From FEN-987 sp049521055 (GTDB taxonomy: Archaea; Thermoproteota; Bathyarchaeia; 40CM-2-53-6): a stretch of 21,770 nucleotides of DNA. The notes beneath the pieces were generated by a model, which saw only the letters and a program-made list of their open reading frames with translations, was not told the DNA's origin and made no database searches. Location: positions 1 to 21,770 of the forward strand of contig JBEKPE010000041.1 of NCBI GenBank assembly GCA_049521055.1, in the 5' to 3' direction. Below, one piece after another: positions 7,772-15,842 of the stretch. The translations under genes were made by a program, and so were the position numbers. Positions within the stretch are counted from its first letter, which is position 1; each line of letters opens with the position of its first letter.

Positions 7772-7791
7772 TTACTGGAATCCAGCAGTAA
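7772..7791. promoter_or_regulatory. Inverted repeat in the divergent PP-loop/methyltransferase region
   Basis: TTACTG and CAGTAA form six-base arms around a core, and CTGGAATCCAG inside is itself an odd-length palindrome. The site lies about 30 bases upstream of the PP-loop ATG (minus strand), where an operator or promoter element would be expected. The wider gap 7744-7975 has no gene. Confidence 0.3.
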
Positions 7792-7975
7792 TCATTCGAG
7801 CTAATATCTACTTAGTGCATCGATTACTTGGGATGAGAGTGCATAGAGAAGAGTTCTCTCTCTGGAATGTTCTGACTCTAGCTGGGTAATTGATAGGGAG
7901 TGAACGAGCGTTAGAGAGGTTGATCACGGTAATGGTTTTGTTGTCAAACACCCAATGTAGTTTGAAGGCTTTACA

Positions 7976-8686
7976 GTGAAAATTTCGAGGTCTAAGCGTT
8001 ACTTTCTAACGACATCGTCCCAAGGCACTTGGGCTGGTGAGGTTGAGAAGTGTCCTTCTTCACCTGCTGCGCGCTCTCGCATTTACATGATGAGAACGAT
8101 GAAACCGCGTGGGAAAGTCTGCGTTTCACTTTGTTGCGGATTGGGACGTTTCCTGCGGGACTATTATGTGAATGGCGCGAAAGCGGTCGTCGGAGTAGAT
8201 CTGAACATCAATAACCTGAAGATTTGCAAGCAGGCCGGAGCGGACCTAGTTCGTGCAGATCTTGAGAACTTGCCGATCAGGGATCGGGTGATTGATTGTG
8301 CTGAATGCGTTGCCGTCATGGGGCATCTAGAGAACCCAAGTAGAGCTGCAAGAGAGATACGCAGAGTTATCAGTAGCACAGGTATTACGTTCATCAGTTG
8401 GAACAATTACAGCTGGACGAGGGCTTTCTTTCAGCCGGAAATCAGATTGAGGCTTCTTCTCGCTGCAAGAGATCTTATTTGTGACATGCTCCCTAGATCA
8501 GCCGTTAAATTGATGGTGAAAAATAGATTCCTAAGACTCCCGATGCTTAACTATGGAATTTTTCGATACAAGGGTTTTTCGTACCGTTATATCAAGAGAA
8601 TTTACCAAGAAGCTAGGATGCGAATAGTTTCCTCAAACTGGTTGACCGACCAAGGCGTCATCCTCGTCGAGGGAGTCAGAACATAG
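7976..8686 (+). CDS. Class I SAM-dependent methyltransferase
   Basis: This protein of 236 residues from a GTG start has the Rossmann methyltransferase motifs. Motif I is VSLCCGLGRF at about 50-59 (usually DLGCGxGR), the acidic residue after strand 2 is in VVGVDLN near 75, ADLENLP sits near 94-100, and the post-strand-4 segment ECVAVMGHLENPSRAAREIRR is typical of family 11/25 (UbiE-like) enzymes. A second Met pair (8089-8094) lies close to motif I and could be an alternative start, but motif I needs some residues before it. It is the only plus-strand gene inside the biosynthetic island and diverges from the PP-loop gene. The substrate may be the product of the island or a glycan; nothing in the sequence says which. 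Confidence 0.75.
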   Translation: MKISRSKRYFLTTSSQGTWAGEVEKCPSSPAARSRIYMMRTMKPRGKVCVSLCCGLGRFLRDYYVNGAKAVVGVDLNINNLKICKQAGADLVRADLENLPIRDRVIDCAECVAVMGHLENPSRAAREIRRVISSTGITFISWNNYSWTRAFFQPEIRLRLLLAARDLICDMLPRSAVKLMVKNRFLRLPMLNYGIFRYKGFSYRYIKRIYQEARMRIVSSNWLTDQGVILVEGVRT

Positions 8687-8884
8687 TAAAGGACTATTAA
8701 TGGACAGGAGCTTGATCGAATGCTCGCGCATCTGGCCTAAGCAGTTGAACTTGCTTTGCAGCTTGATGGCTGCTCAGTCGGCGTGCCTCATGATCTGACG
8801 AGAATAGAGCGAGTATTCCCACAGTCACCCGATCTTCACTATGGAGGTGAGTACTACAATCTAGCAGAGCGAAGCTTTGGCTTC
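8687..8884. other. Gap between convergent methyltransferase and GT75 genes
   Basis: No gene with family character or good start is seen on either strand. A minus-strand frame crossing part of it (to 9014) is a shadow of the GT75 gene end. Confidence 0.4.
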
Positions 8885-10006
8885 TCATAATCCATCTATT
8901 GCTTTGAGCCATAGTTTCATTCTGCCTGCTTGGAATTTCAGGAAGTTCCGATGAGGCTTGAACCTGATTTTGTCCATGTTGCTTTCTAGTGCATCTATCA
9001 ACTCTGAGTAGCATTGGAAGTATCCATCACCCTCAAGCTGAATTGAATCTACCATCCTCCAAAGAGACTCGTTAATGACCATACCTTCAAATTCTACACG
9101 CATATCGTTGAATACATTCCTAGGTCTCTTATCATGGAAGACGACTGGTCTGCCTAGCGAGAAGGCGTCTCCGAGATGATCCGCTATCTTCTTCAGAAAG
9201 ATGCCCGACCATATGTCATCAAATCGATCGACGCCACGGTACTTCATGTAGAGTTGATAGTAACTAGGAACTACTTCCCTACGAAAAGAAATATTCATGC
9301 TGCAAACGGCGAAATACGTTCCTCTTCCAGGAACCAACTTGGTTACCTTGGCGCCCTCAGATCGTATTCCAGGCCGTCCGTCAAAGCAACCCATCTCGAA
9401 GATTGTCAATGCGTCAAAGTCGGGACACCCACTCCACAACCCCATATTCAAAACGCAGCGGGAGGGTTCTCGTTTCCAAGTATAGCCTCGACTTCTGGCA
9501 TTTGAACCATAGGGATGGCCCCTCGGGAACAACGTGTCCCTTTCATCAATTTCAAGGGCATCAATAGTGTTGTACCACTTGGACTTGGAGTGAAGTGTCA
9601 CTCCTGTGTTGCTAAAGAGGTTCTCCACGTGTCCCTCCACGAAAAGTCCGCGGCCTATCGGTTTGACATCATCGTCAAGTTCGATGATGACATCTGCTTG
9701 TTCCTCCCAAGCTACCAAGAAACCGAAACTGGTCTCAGCGTGGCACTTCTGTGGTATGACGGACAAGTACCTTCTATATGCAGAGCCGAACCTTTTCTTG
9801 AACCAGCTTATTCTCTCCCTGGGTCCGTAGAACTCGATATTCAGATCCTTCAGGAGCTCGCGGTTCTTGGCTCGAATCTTGTAGTTGCCCTCATCAATTA
9901 CGATTATGTGGTTTGTGTGCTCGGTCTGAGCAAGTTGGCTCCTCAGCCGACCCAGATTCGATAATTCATTGATTGATGCGGTTACAAAGCATGTTCTCAG
10001 AGTCAC
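8885..10006 (-). CDS. GT75 / reversibly glycosylated polypeptide family protein (UDP-arabinopyranose mutase-like)
   Basis: This 373-residue protein resembles plant RGPs and archaeal relatives. The N-terminus TCFVTASIN leads to a GT-A fold. ELDDDV at 109-114 is the metal/UDP-sugar DDD motif. The region MNISFRREVVPSYYQLYM is followed by RFDDIWSGIFLKKIADHLGD, FHDKRPRNVFNDM and EFEGMVINE, which parallels the conserved RGP block (DDMWAGW...CDHLG...HSKA.NPF.N...EY.GI). RGPs interconvert UDP-arabinopyranose and furanose or self-glycosylate; here the protein may make a furanose-type nucleotide sugar or act as a transferase. The GTG at 10006 follows a strong GGAGGGGG site (10011-10018). The Arg that is glycosylated in plant RGPs cannot be assigned by eye. 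It lies 124 bases downstream of the GT4 gene on the same strand. Confidence 0.7.
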   Translation of the reverse strand: MTLRTCFVTASINELSNLGRLRSQLAQTEHTNHIIVIDEGNYKIRAKNRELLKDLNIEFYGPRERISWFKKRFGSAYRRYLSVIPQKCHAETSFGFLVAWEEQADVIIELDDDVKPIGRGLFVEGHVENLFSNTGVTLHSKSKWYNTIDALEIDERDTLFPRGHPYGSNARSRGYTWKREPSRCVLNMGLWSGCPDFDALTIFEMGCFDGRPGIRSEGAKVTKLVPGRGTYFAVCSMNISFRREVVPSYYQLYMKYRGVDRFDDIWSGIFLKKIADHLGDAFSLGRPVVFHDKRPRNVFNDMRVEFEGMVINESLWRMVDSIQLEGDGYFQCYSELIDALESNMDKIRFKPHRNFLKFQAGRMKLWLKAIDGL

Positions 10007-10010
10007 GCTT

Positions 10011-10018
10011 CCCCCTCC
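10011..10018 (-). promoter_or_regulatory. Strong ribosome binding site of the GT75 gene
   Basis: GGAGGGGG on the minus strand, four bases before the GTG at 10006, fixes this non-ATG start. Confidence 0.6.
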
Positions 10019-10046
10019 GTATTTGGGTTGGTCTCATCGTTTATCA

Positions 10047-10063
10047 TGCTCAGGTGCTGAGCA
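10047..10063. promoter_or_regulatory. Perfect 7-bp-arm inverted repeat upstream of the GT75 gene
   Basis: TGCTCAG, GTG, CTGAGCA forms a perfect hairpin or dyad about 40 bases upstream of the GTG start, in the 124-base gap after the GT4 gene. It could be an operator, an RNA hairpin in the leader, or a processing site. Confidence 0.35.
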
Positions 10064-10130
10064 AAGCTAGATTGCGTGTTAGAACTTGCATGGCCTTTGT
10101 TGACAGTGATTAGTTCACGGCTTTATCAAG

Positions 10131-11315
10131 TCAGGGCAGACTCTTGAAGAAACTCTCCATTTGATTAACTGAGTCCTCCCACCGGAATTTGGCCGCGGTC
10201 AGTATTCCCTCTTCTCTGATTTCGCGGGAAAGGTCAGGATCATTGCGGAGAGCTAGAATTGCAGACGCCAGTTCTTTTGGATTGCGTGGAGAAACGATTA
10301 AGCAGTTCTTTCTGTTGACGGCATAATCCTCAGTACCCACTGGTGTACAGATCACGGGTGCTCCACAGGCCATCGCCTCAAGAGGGGGGAGAGGGAAACT
10401 CTCATACCAAGAGGGCGTCACGACTGCGTCTGCCGAGGCGTACAATTCGGCCAATTCCTCATCTTCGATCCGAGCTAAATACTCGAATGGGACCGGTGCC
10501 GAAATGGTCGGCTCGTTGCCATAGAGTATGAGCTTCAATCGAGGAATCTCACGCCTAACTAGAAGTGTGGCATCAAACAGATCCCGCAACCCTTTCCAAG
10601 GTATCGTCTTTCCAAGGGCTACGACACGAAACTCGTCGTCAACGCGTTTCGTAGGTATCGGTCGAAAGATTTCTTGATCTATCGCAGGGTATATGACCGT
10701 AATTGGGTCGTTATAACCTTCTAGCTTGGACTTTAACCAAGAGCAATTCGCGATCTTCCTCAGAGGAAGGCTGTACGTTCCCTCGGCAATTTTTTTCATA
10801 CCCCGATTCTCAAGGACGAGTGGTGCATAATGTTGTGTGTAATAGACGCCTGTACCTATTCCTGCATGAGTTACAGCAAATGCTGTCATACAATAAGTGG
10901 CGACTACAATGTCGGATTCTGGGATCTCTCTGGCCAGTCGATTCGCATATCTGATAGTGTAGCGGGGGAGTCCGATTTTCTTTAGATAGCGATTGGCGGC
11001 AGCAGCAAACAAGTTGAAGGGCGCGTAATGAACCCTGACGTTCTCAGGAAATTTGAACCACGTATGACTCTGACAATCGGGGTCATTTCTATATCGAACT
11101 GTCACAACATCGACAACATGACCTTTCTTGGCAAGTCTACTTGCAAATTCAAAGATGACTTTGGTACCGCCAGTTCTCACAGTTGACATCATTACATAGC
11201 AAATACGCAAGGAGAGACGCCTGCCGCGACAGCGAAGAGCTACACGTGATGGGTAATCAATTCTTCGGAGATCGTTCCCCATCCCACCTGAAATGCTCGT
11301 CGAGGGAGCCAACAT
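10131..11315 (-). CDS. GT4-family glycosyltransferase (GT-B fold)
   Basis: This 394-residue protein is of glycosyl transferase group 1. RICYVMMSTVRTGGTKVIFEF (about residues 37-57) is the N-terminal Rossmann strand and glycine loop seen in retaining GT4 enzymes. The C-terminal donor-binding domain shows VVALGKTIPWKG, then ADAVVTPSWYESFPLPPLEAMACG, which contains the EX7E motif that binds the nucleotide diphosphate sugar, followed by PVICTPVG. The first 35 residues, if translated, are unusual for the family. An in-frame TTG at 11210 would give a protein starting at the conserved strand and may be the real start; neither start has a clear ribosome binding site. It is the most upstream minus-strand gene of the island and probably adds a sugar to the same product or surface glycan as the other glycosyltransferases. 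Confidence 0.85.
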   Translation of the reverse strand: MLAPSTSISGGMGNDLRRIDYPSRVALRCRGRRLSLRICYVMMSTVRTGGTKVIFEFASRLAKKGHVVDVVTVRYRNDPDCQSHTWFKFPENVRVHYAPFNLFAAAANRYLKKIGLPRYTIRYANRLAREIPESDIVVATYCMTAFAVTHAGIGTGVYYTQHYAPLVLENRGMKKIAEGTYSLPLRKIANCSWLKSKLEGYNDPITVIYPAIDQEIFRPIPTKRVDDEFRVVALGKTIPWKGLRDLFDATLLVRREIPRLKLILYGNEPTISAPVPFEYLARIEDEELAELYASADAVVTPSWYESFPLPPLEAMACGAPVICTPVGTEDYAVNRKNCLIVSPRNPKELASAILALRNDPDLSREIREEGILTAAKFRWEDSVNQMESFFKSLP

Positions 11316-11546
11316 GCGTGCACGTCGCGGCTATGGGATAATTGCGTGTGACATATCGCAGAGTAGCTGGGACGTTGGGATAAGGCAAAGCAATCGATTC
11401 TATTTCCCAGAATCTTCTTAGCTAAGAGACAATTTGCAGAAATGGCTGATCAAAGTAATGGGACCGGGGGGGGCCGTGGCAGAGAGCTATCACCAATTTC
11501 GGCCGCATCACCATCACCTATTTACAATGATCAAAGTTGACTTGAA
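11316..11546. other. Divergent intergenic region
   Basis: It separates the GT4 gene (minus) from the HAD gene (plus). It holds a run of eight G at about 11466-11473, the decamer TGATCAAAGT twice (about 11446 and 11528), and a TATA-like TATTTACA (from 11519) about 27 bases before the HAD TTG, a spacing that fits an archaeal promoter with a short or absent leader. No gene is seen. Confidence 0.35.
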
Positions 11547-11969
11547 TTGAAGATACTGGTTATAGACATTGATGATACGTTGATCCTCTCGCCCTCACCA
11601 TGTCGATTCTTTTGGTTGCTCGCCGGCCTTTTCCAGAAGATCGCGATGAGACTACAAAAAGCCAACATGAAACTTGTTGGCCTATTTGATAAGTATGACA
11701 AAGTAGTCATCTTGACGGGGAGGGACATTGCAGACTCAGAATTCACGAATCGACAACTCAAACAATTGGGTATTCACTTCGATCGAACCATATTTTGCCC
11801 GCGCACTAACTTGGTTGGCCAATGGAAGCTTTCAGTAATTCATGAGTTGGCAGGAACGGATGGCGATGACATATGGTGGATAGATGACCGACTTGACAAG
11901 AGCATCCCAACAGACGAGTTATCCTCTCGCCGTTTTCACATTGTGCCTTTGGAGCCCTTTCTGGTGTAG
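11547..11969 (+). CDS. HAD-superfamily phosphatase-like protein
   Basis: This small protein (140 residues from a TTG start) has all four HAD landmarks. Motif I is VIDIDDT with D7 as nucleophile and D9 as acid/base. Motif II is ILTGRD with T57. A lysine at about 103 (GQWK) serves as motif III, and WWIDDRLD with the metal-binding acidic pair at 123-124 is motif IV. The short cap between motifs I and II suggests a small substrate or a protein phosphatase-like role; relatives are often annotated only as HAD hydrolases. It is a single gene with a divergent promoter region before it and 161 bases before the HD-domain gene. The exact substrate is unknown. Confidence 0.75.
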   Translation: MKILVIDIDDTLILSPSPCRFFWLLAGLFQKIAMRLQKANMKLVGLFDKYDKVVILTGRDIADSEFTNRQLKQLGIHFDRTIFCPRTNLVGQWKLSVIHELAGTDGDDIWWIDDRLDKSIPTDELSSRRFHIVPLEPFLV

Positions 11970-12130
11970 CGCTTCGGTAGCTAGGGCGACGTGGGCTTGG
12001 GAAACCGCTCTTGCTAATGTTCTGCGGCTAGAAATTCATGAAATGAACTAAGCGATCAACTTACCTTCAAGTTCTACCAGTTCCTCGTGATTGAAGTGGG
12101 AAGTACTTCGGCACCATTTAGGATGTACGA

Positions 12131-12817
12131 GTGGTTTCTTCTCTTGGAATCTCTGAAAACGCATCATTTCAGGTTCCGAAAGTCATAACTTTTGTTCTTT
12201 TCAATAAGGGGATTGTGGAGGGGAAGAGGTTTCTAGATTTCGTCTCAAGCCTTAGCAGGATTAAGATGATTCCGAGAAGCGGGTGGATCAGTCATGGGGT
12301 CAGCCTTCAAGACGTCGAATCTGTCGCCGATCATTCCTTTTCAACCGCTGTCCTCGCCATGTTGCTAGTCGACCTTGAAGTTGCGAATGGCCGCAAGATC
12401 AACATCGAACGAGTACTTCGATTAGCGTTGCTTCACGACCTTCCTGAAACACTCACGTTTGACATAAGCAAAACATACCTCGAATATCTTGGCAGAAGAG
12501 GTCACTCCATTAAGAGTGAACTAGAACAAGCTGCCTGGAAACATTTGATCAAAGGCATTGGGAAAGGCGCAATCAGGACGCGGTATGCCAAACTTCAGTT
12601 AGAGTTTAACGCCGAAAAAACCATAGAATCAAGGATTGTTCACGCCGCTGACAGATTGGACTTACTGCTACAAATTCTGGAATACCGTCGAAGAGGCTAC
12701 CCAAAAGCAATCCTCGCAGATCTATGGAAGGGCACGAGCAAAAAGCTGCAAGGCTCAAAGCTCTCATCTGTAAATAAGGTGTATAAGATGGCGGCCAGGC
12801 TTTACAGTGCTTCTTGA
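12131..12817 (+). CDS. HD-domain hydrolase, YfbR/HDDC2-like (COG1896-type)
   Basis: The protein is 228 residues from the upstream GTG. The HD phosphohydrolase core starts at about residue 33. It has IPRSGWISHGV at 47-57, ESVADHSF with H68, LLHDLPE with H102, D103 and E106, and AADRLDLLLQ with a distal Asp, the order of metal ligands in 5'-deoxynucleotidases of the YfbR/HDDC2 type. These enzymes dephosphorylate (deoxy)nucleoside monophosphates. The first 28 residues do not match the family, and a GTG at 12215 is a more probable start. The gene converges on the JAMM protease gene with only four bases between the stops. No strong ribosome binding site decides the start. Confidence 0.75.
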   Translation: MVSSLGISENASFQVPKVITFVLFNKGIVEGKRFLDFVSSLSRIKMIPRSGWISHGVSLQDVESVADHSFSTAVLAMLLVDLEVANGRKINIERVLRLALLHDLPETLTFDISKTYLEYLGRRGHSIKSELEQAAWKHLIKGIGKGAIRTRYAKLQLEFNAEKTIESRIVHAADRLDLLLQILEYRRRGYPKAILADLWKGTSKKLQGSKLSSVNKVYKMAARLYSAS

Positions 12818-12821
12818 AGGG

Positions 12822-13259
12822 TCAAATGATGTGAATATAGCTGGAGGGTAATTGCACAACTCCTGCTCCATTCTCAAAAATCCAAATTCCAAACTCTTCA
12901 GATTTGGGGTCTGCCACCAGCGACACAGTGTAAGGGGAAAATTGGCAAAATTGCATGTGAGTTTCTACATCGGTTTGCGAAAGAAACAAACCGTGTCCTG
13001 GATGGGAGTGGTACCAGCCAACGATTCTTCCATCGATCCTCCCCTCAACAATGTCAGCTGCCACCTGTGCAAGACGTTGGGGAGGGAAAGCGCAGGATAC
13101 TTCACTAATCTCAGTCCCTCCCGGAATAGTGTCGTTAACCCAGAGAGACGAATCTTGCAACGTGCCCATTAGAAGCCCAATCCGCTCGAAAGGTCGGTTG
13201 AGGTCCCGTGAAATTCGATCGACTACACGGTTTGTAATGAATACCTTAAACACGACCAA
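12822..13259 (-). CDS. JAMM/MPN-domain metalloprotease (Rpn11/Csn5-like)
   Basis: This 145-residue single-domain protein has a complete JAMM motif. E25 is in ERIGLLMG, and H84 and H86 in GWYHSHPGHGLFLSQTD are followed by S94 and D97 (HxH-x7-S-x2-D). These bind zinc and activate water for isopeptide cleavage. Archaeal members remove ubiquitin-like SAMP modifiers or process sulphur-carrier tails; some relatives act in conserved non-proteolytic roles. No ubiquitin-like, E1 or proteasome gene is visible next to it. The start is TTG at 13259 or GTG at 13253; the reading MVVFKVFIT as first strand fits either. Confidence 0.85.
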   Translation of the reverse strand: MVVFKVFITNRVVDRISRDLNRPFERIGLLMGTLQDSSLWVNDTIPGGTEISEVSCAFPPQRLAQVAADIVEGRIDGRIVGWYHSHPGHGLFLSQTDVETHMQFCQFSPYTVSLVADPKSEEFGIWIFENGAGVVQLPSSYIHII

Positions 13260-13473
13260 TCACGGGTCCGGGCGATAGGGAGCTGGTTGCAAGATAAGAT
13301 TTCAACCTTAAACCCGAACGAAAAATGTTCCAAGACGCTTAGCTTTGACCATATATCTGTTCATTAAACGCTATCGATGGATGGGCCTTGTTCTAAAGTG
13401 TGAACGGCCTGTTCAAAACCATGGGGTTATTGCGTTGGCAAACCATACCACGGCCTAAAGGAGGTTTGATTAT
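13260..13473. promoter_or_regulatory. Divergent control region between JAMM and SIMPL genes
   Basis: This stretch contains TATA-like CATATATC near 13350, a TGAAC-GGCCT-GTTCA dyad (13401-13415), and AAAGGAGGT (13457-13465), a strong ribosome binding site nine bases before the TTG at 13474. No gene is seen. Confidence 0.4.
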
Positions 13474-14217
13474 TTGAGCGAAATTTCAGGTCGACGAGTA
13501 TACTACCTAACCGCACTAGCCATAATCGCAATGGTGTTGGTGAGCGCAGTCGCACTAACGCGGCCCCCACCGACCACGCTGACAAACTCAGCCACAAAGA
13601 CAATTCAGGTCACCGGGACTGGAACAGTCTCCGCCCCGCCCGACGAGGCCATACTTTACCTGGGCGTTCAAACTCAGGCAGCCACAGCCACCCAGGCCAC
13701 CTCAGACAACGCGGCAGCTATGACAAACGTGATCGCCGCTCTTACCAGCGCTGGAATCGACAAAAATTCAATCCAAACCGTCTCTTACACCCTGACGCCA
13801 ACCTACTCCAATCCCGTCAACCAAAGCGTGCCCCCCACCATCATCGGATACATTGCCGTAAACTCAATTCAAGTAACTGTAAACGATTTAGCCTCTATAG
13901 GCAAAATCCTAGATCAAGCAATCTCCGCGGGAGCGAACCAAGTACAAGGCGTATCGTTCACGCTGTCAAGCTCCGCACTTGCCACATTGCAGAAGCAAGC
14001 GCTACAGGTTGCCTTAACGGACGCAGACGGCCAAGCCAAAGCACTGGCAACGACACTCGGCGTTTCGATTGTTGGCCCTATCTCGGTTACACCGGGATAT
14101 GAATTCCAACCCACGAATTACAGCCGATTCGCGGCGACTCCACAGGCACAGACACCAATACAATCCGGTACACTACAAGTGACAGTGACCGTGCAAGTGA
14201 CTTACGCGTTCAGCTGA
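13474..14217 (+). CDS. SIMPL-domain (DUF541) secreted or membrane-anchored protein
   Basis: This 247-residue protein has an N-terminal hydrophobic helix (about 9-28, YYLTALAIIAMVLVSAVAL) that is either a signal peptide or an anchor. It is followed by a Pro/Thr-rich spacer and the SIMPL domain: IQVTGTGTVSAPPDEAILYLGVQ, a helix rich in Ala and Asn, the ISAGANQVQGVSF segment typical of the family, and ALTDADGQAKALATTLG. Family members (Oxidative stress defence/BP26-like) form channel-like oligomers outside the cytoplasm; their activity is unclear. The strong ribosome binding site at 13457-13465 supports the TTG start. The gene converges on the SpoIIM-like gene with eleven bases between stops. 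Confidence in the family is high, in function low. Confidence 0.85.
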   Translation: MSEISGRRVYYLTALAIIAMVLVSAVALTRPPPTTLTNSATKTIQVTGTGTVSAPPDEAILYLGVQTQAATATQATSDNAAAMTNVIAALTSAGIDKNSIQTVSYTLTPTYSNPVNQSVPPTIIGYIAVNSIQVTVNDLASIGKILDQAISAGANQVQGVSFTLSSSALATLQKQALQVALTDADGQAKALATTLGVSIVGPISVTPGYEFQPTNYSRFAATPQAQTPIQSGTLQVTVTVQVTYAFS

Positions 14218-14228
14218 GCAGACGGGCG

Positions 14229-14861
14229 CTAGCGGCCCAATAAGTGAGGCGTGATGAACGTCTCAATATACGCCGCAACAGCGAACAAGGCTACAGACAA
14301 TATCGACAGCGTGACGGTATCCTTAACCTCCTCCAATAGAAGCGGCCGGTCAACGGGCTGGCCGCTTAACTTTGCGTATAACGCACGGGTCGTACTCACG
14401 TGCCATCTTGCGAACCCAACGAATTCAAGTATGAACGCAGGTATTTCGATAATCCCATGTGGGACTAATCCTGCTGCTGTATAGACGGGACCTTTTGTTA
14501 TTCCTACGAAAGCTGCGACTCCACCTATCAGGACGGCGTTCAGCAGGAGCTCATATCCCAACTCGAATGCGCCGATGAATGGTATCCACACCCAAAGTCG
14601 TATGGGATTCCAAAAATGGCCGATATTATTCAGAAAAATGAGACGGTAGAGACTATTGGTGTAGGGCGGCGGAATCGCTATGTAACTTCCCGCTGACTCC
14701 AACCATCCCTGTAACCCCGTCACCAGACTTGGCGATGTCAGCAGTACGGCATAGGTCACCAACGCCGCAATGATCATTATCGCAAAGAAAGCGACCGAAA
14801 TCGCGACGATCAGAAGGCGGTTTCGCTGGAATGTTTGGCTTACTATGCTCACGGGGCACAT
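14229..14861 (-). CDS. SpoIIM-family (DUF95) integral membrane protein
   Basis: This 210-residue protein has four or more membrane helices: about 14-40 (LLIVAISVAFFAIMII), about 95-125, about 130-155 and a last one before FITPHLLGR. GLVPHGIIEIPAFILEF matches the signature of stage II sporulation protein M homologues, widespread in archaea with no sporulation. The role is unknown; some members sit with RDD or transglutaminase-type membrane genes. The ATG at 14861 is chosen because it lies eight bases after the stop of the upstream zinc-ribbon membrane gene, so the two likely form an operon. A longer frame back to 14903 would overlap that gene. Confidence 0.8.
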   Translation of the reverse strand: MCPVSIVSQTFQRNRLLIVAISVAFFAIMIIAALVTYAVLLTSPSLVTGLQGWLESAGSYIAIPPPYTNSLYRLIFLNNIGHFWNPIRLWVWIPFIGAFELGYELLLNAVLIGGVAAFVGITKGPVYTAAGLVPHGIIEIPAFILEFVGFARWHVSTTRALYAKLSGQPVDRPLLLEEVKDTVTLSILSVALFAVAAYIETFITPHLLGR

Positions 14862-14869
14862 AATCGCAC

Positions 14870-15775
14870 CTAGATCGTTTGGGCCTTTCCGCAAATCGGG
14901 CAAAACTTTGCGTTGCGCGGAACGCTAGCGCCGCATGCTACGCATGGTTTAGTGGCTTCTGGTGGTCTTAAAGAATTGAGGATTTGATCCTCGAACTTAG
15001 CTTGGTCTGTGAAATGGTCGTTATAGTCCTTAAGCAGGGCGTAAAACCAATATATCCAAAAAAGTCCAGCCGTGATTGCTGCAAGTATAATGAACAGAAA
15101 CGGTTCTCTCCGGTGGAACTTGTAAGGAGAAAAGGTCGGCGGCTGAATGCTCGCATCGCTGAAAGCATTTGCGAGTGTGGTTTGGTAGACGGATTGAAGG
15201 TCCTCGTGTCTATGAAGATCTTGGGTTAGGTTGTATGCTGCCAATAGGCCGACTATCGGTGTCACGAATAGAGTGAGTAGCGCCCAAACTCCTGCAGGTC
15301 GATCACGTTCGTCGCAAGCTGAGTCCTCTGCAATGTGACCAAGTCGTGAAACGTTGTCGGAATCGGGTGCCTTAACGGCAAGATATCTGTGCAGGGTTGA
15401 GAATAGCAATTGTTGCCTTACAAAATGGCGATTTCGACGATCGATCATATAATAGACAGCCAGAGCTCCAATGAGTAAAACGACGTAGAAAATGACAATC
15501 GCTAACCCGTAAACTGCGAAGATTTCTCCGACAATTGGCGTTATTGCGCTCTGCGCCGTTTGAGGCTGAGTGATGCTGCTGATCCGTGGGAGAATTGAAA
15601 CCAAAATGCCAAGCAGTGATGCTCCGATAACGACAGCTGCCAGTGCAGGAAGTAAGGGAACTATCATCCATATGTAACCCATTCTGCGGTCCGTAGAAGA
15701 CCGCCTCCGGACGAGTTCCTCTATCCGTAGTAAGGTTGAATCGATCTGGGAAGCCACTTTTAAGCCGCCTGACAT
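14870..15775 (-). CDS. Four-helix membrane protein with a C-terminal zinc ribbon, unknown
   Basis: The protein has 301 residues from the ATG at 15775. A short cytoplasmic helical start (SQIDSTLLRIEELVRRRSS) is followed by predicted membrane helices at about 34-62, 78-111, 161-182 and 225-248. At the C-terminus C278, C281, C292 and C295 (CVACGASVPRNAKFCPICG) form a zinc ribbon of the kind found in many archaeal membrane proteins. I do not recognise a specific family. The frame stays open to 15928, but that would overlap the divergent RAM-domain gene, so the downstream ATG is preferred. It likely shares a transcript with the SpoIIM-like gene. A role in membrane homeostasis or protein assembly is only a guess. 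Confidence 0.6.
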   Translation of the reverse strand: MSGGLKVASQIDSTLLRIEELVRRRSSTDRRMGYIWMIVPLLPALAAVVIGASLLGILVSILPRISSITQPQTAQSAITPIVGEIFAVYGLAIVIFYVVLLIGALAVYYMIDRRNRHFVRQQLLFSTLHRYLAVKAPDSDNVSRLGHIAEDSACDERDRPAGVWALLTLFVTPIVGLLAAYNLTQDLHRHEDLQSVYQTTLANAFSDASIQPPTFSPYKFHRREPFLFIILAAITAGLFWIYWFYALLKDYNDHFTDQAKFEDQILNSLRPPEATKPCVACGASVPRNAKFCPICGKAQTI

Positions 15776-15842
15776 ATTCGGCCAGAAATTAGGGATAATC
15801 TCATAATGGTCATCCTCACTATCCCTAGCAGGGTTAATTTCG

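Noticed and set aside
9515..9964. 149-codon plus-strand frame opposite the GT75 gene
   Set aside because: It lies wholly inside a well-supported gene on the other strand and shows no family features.
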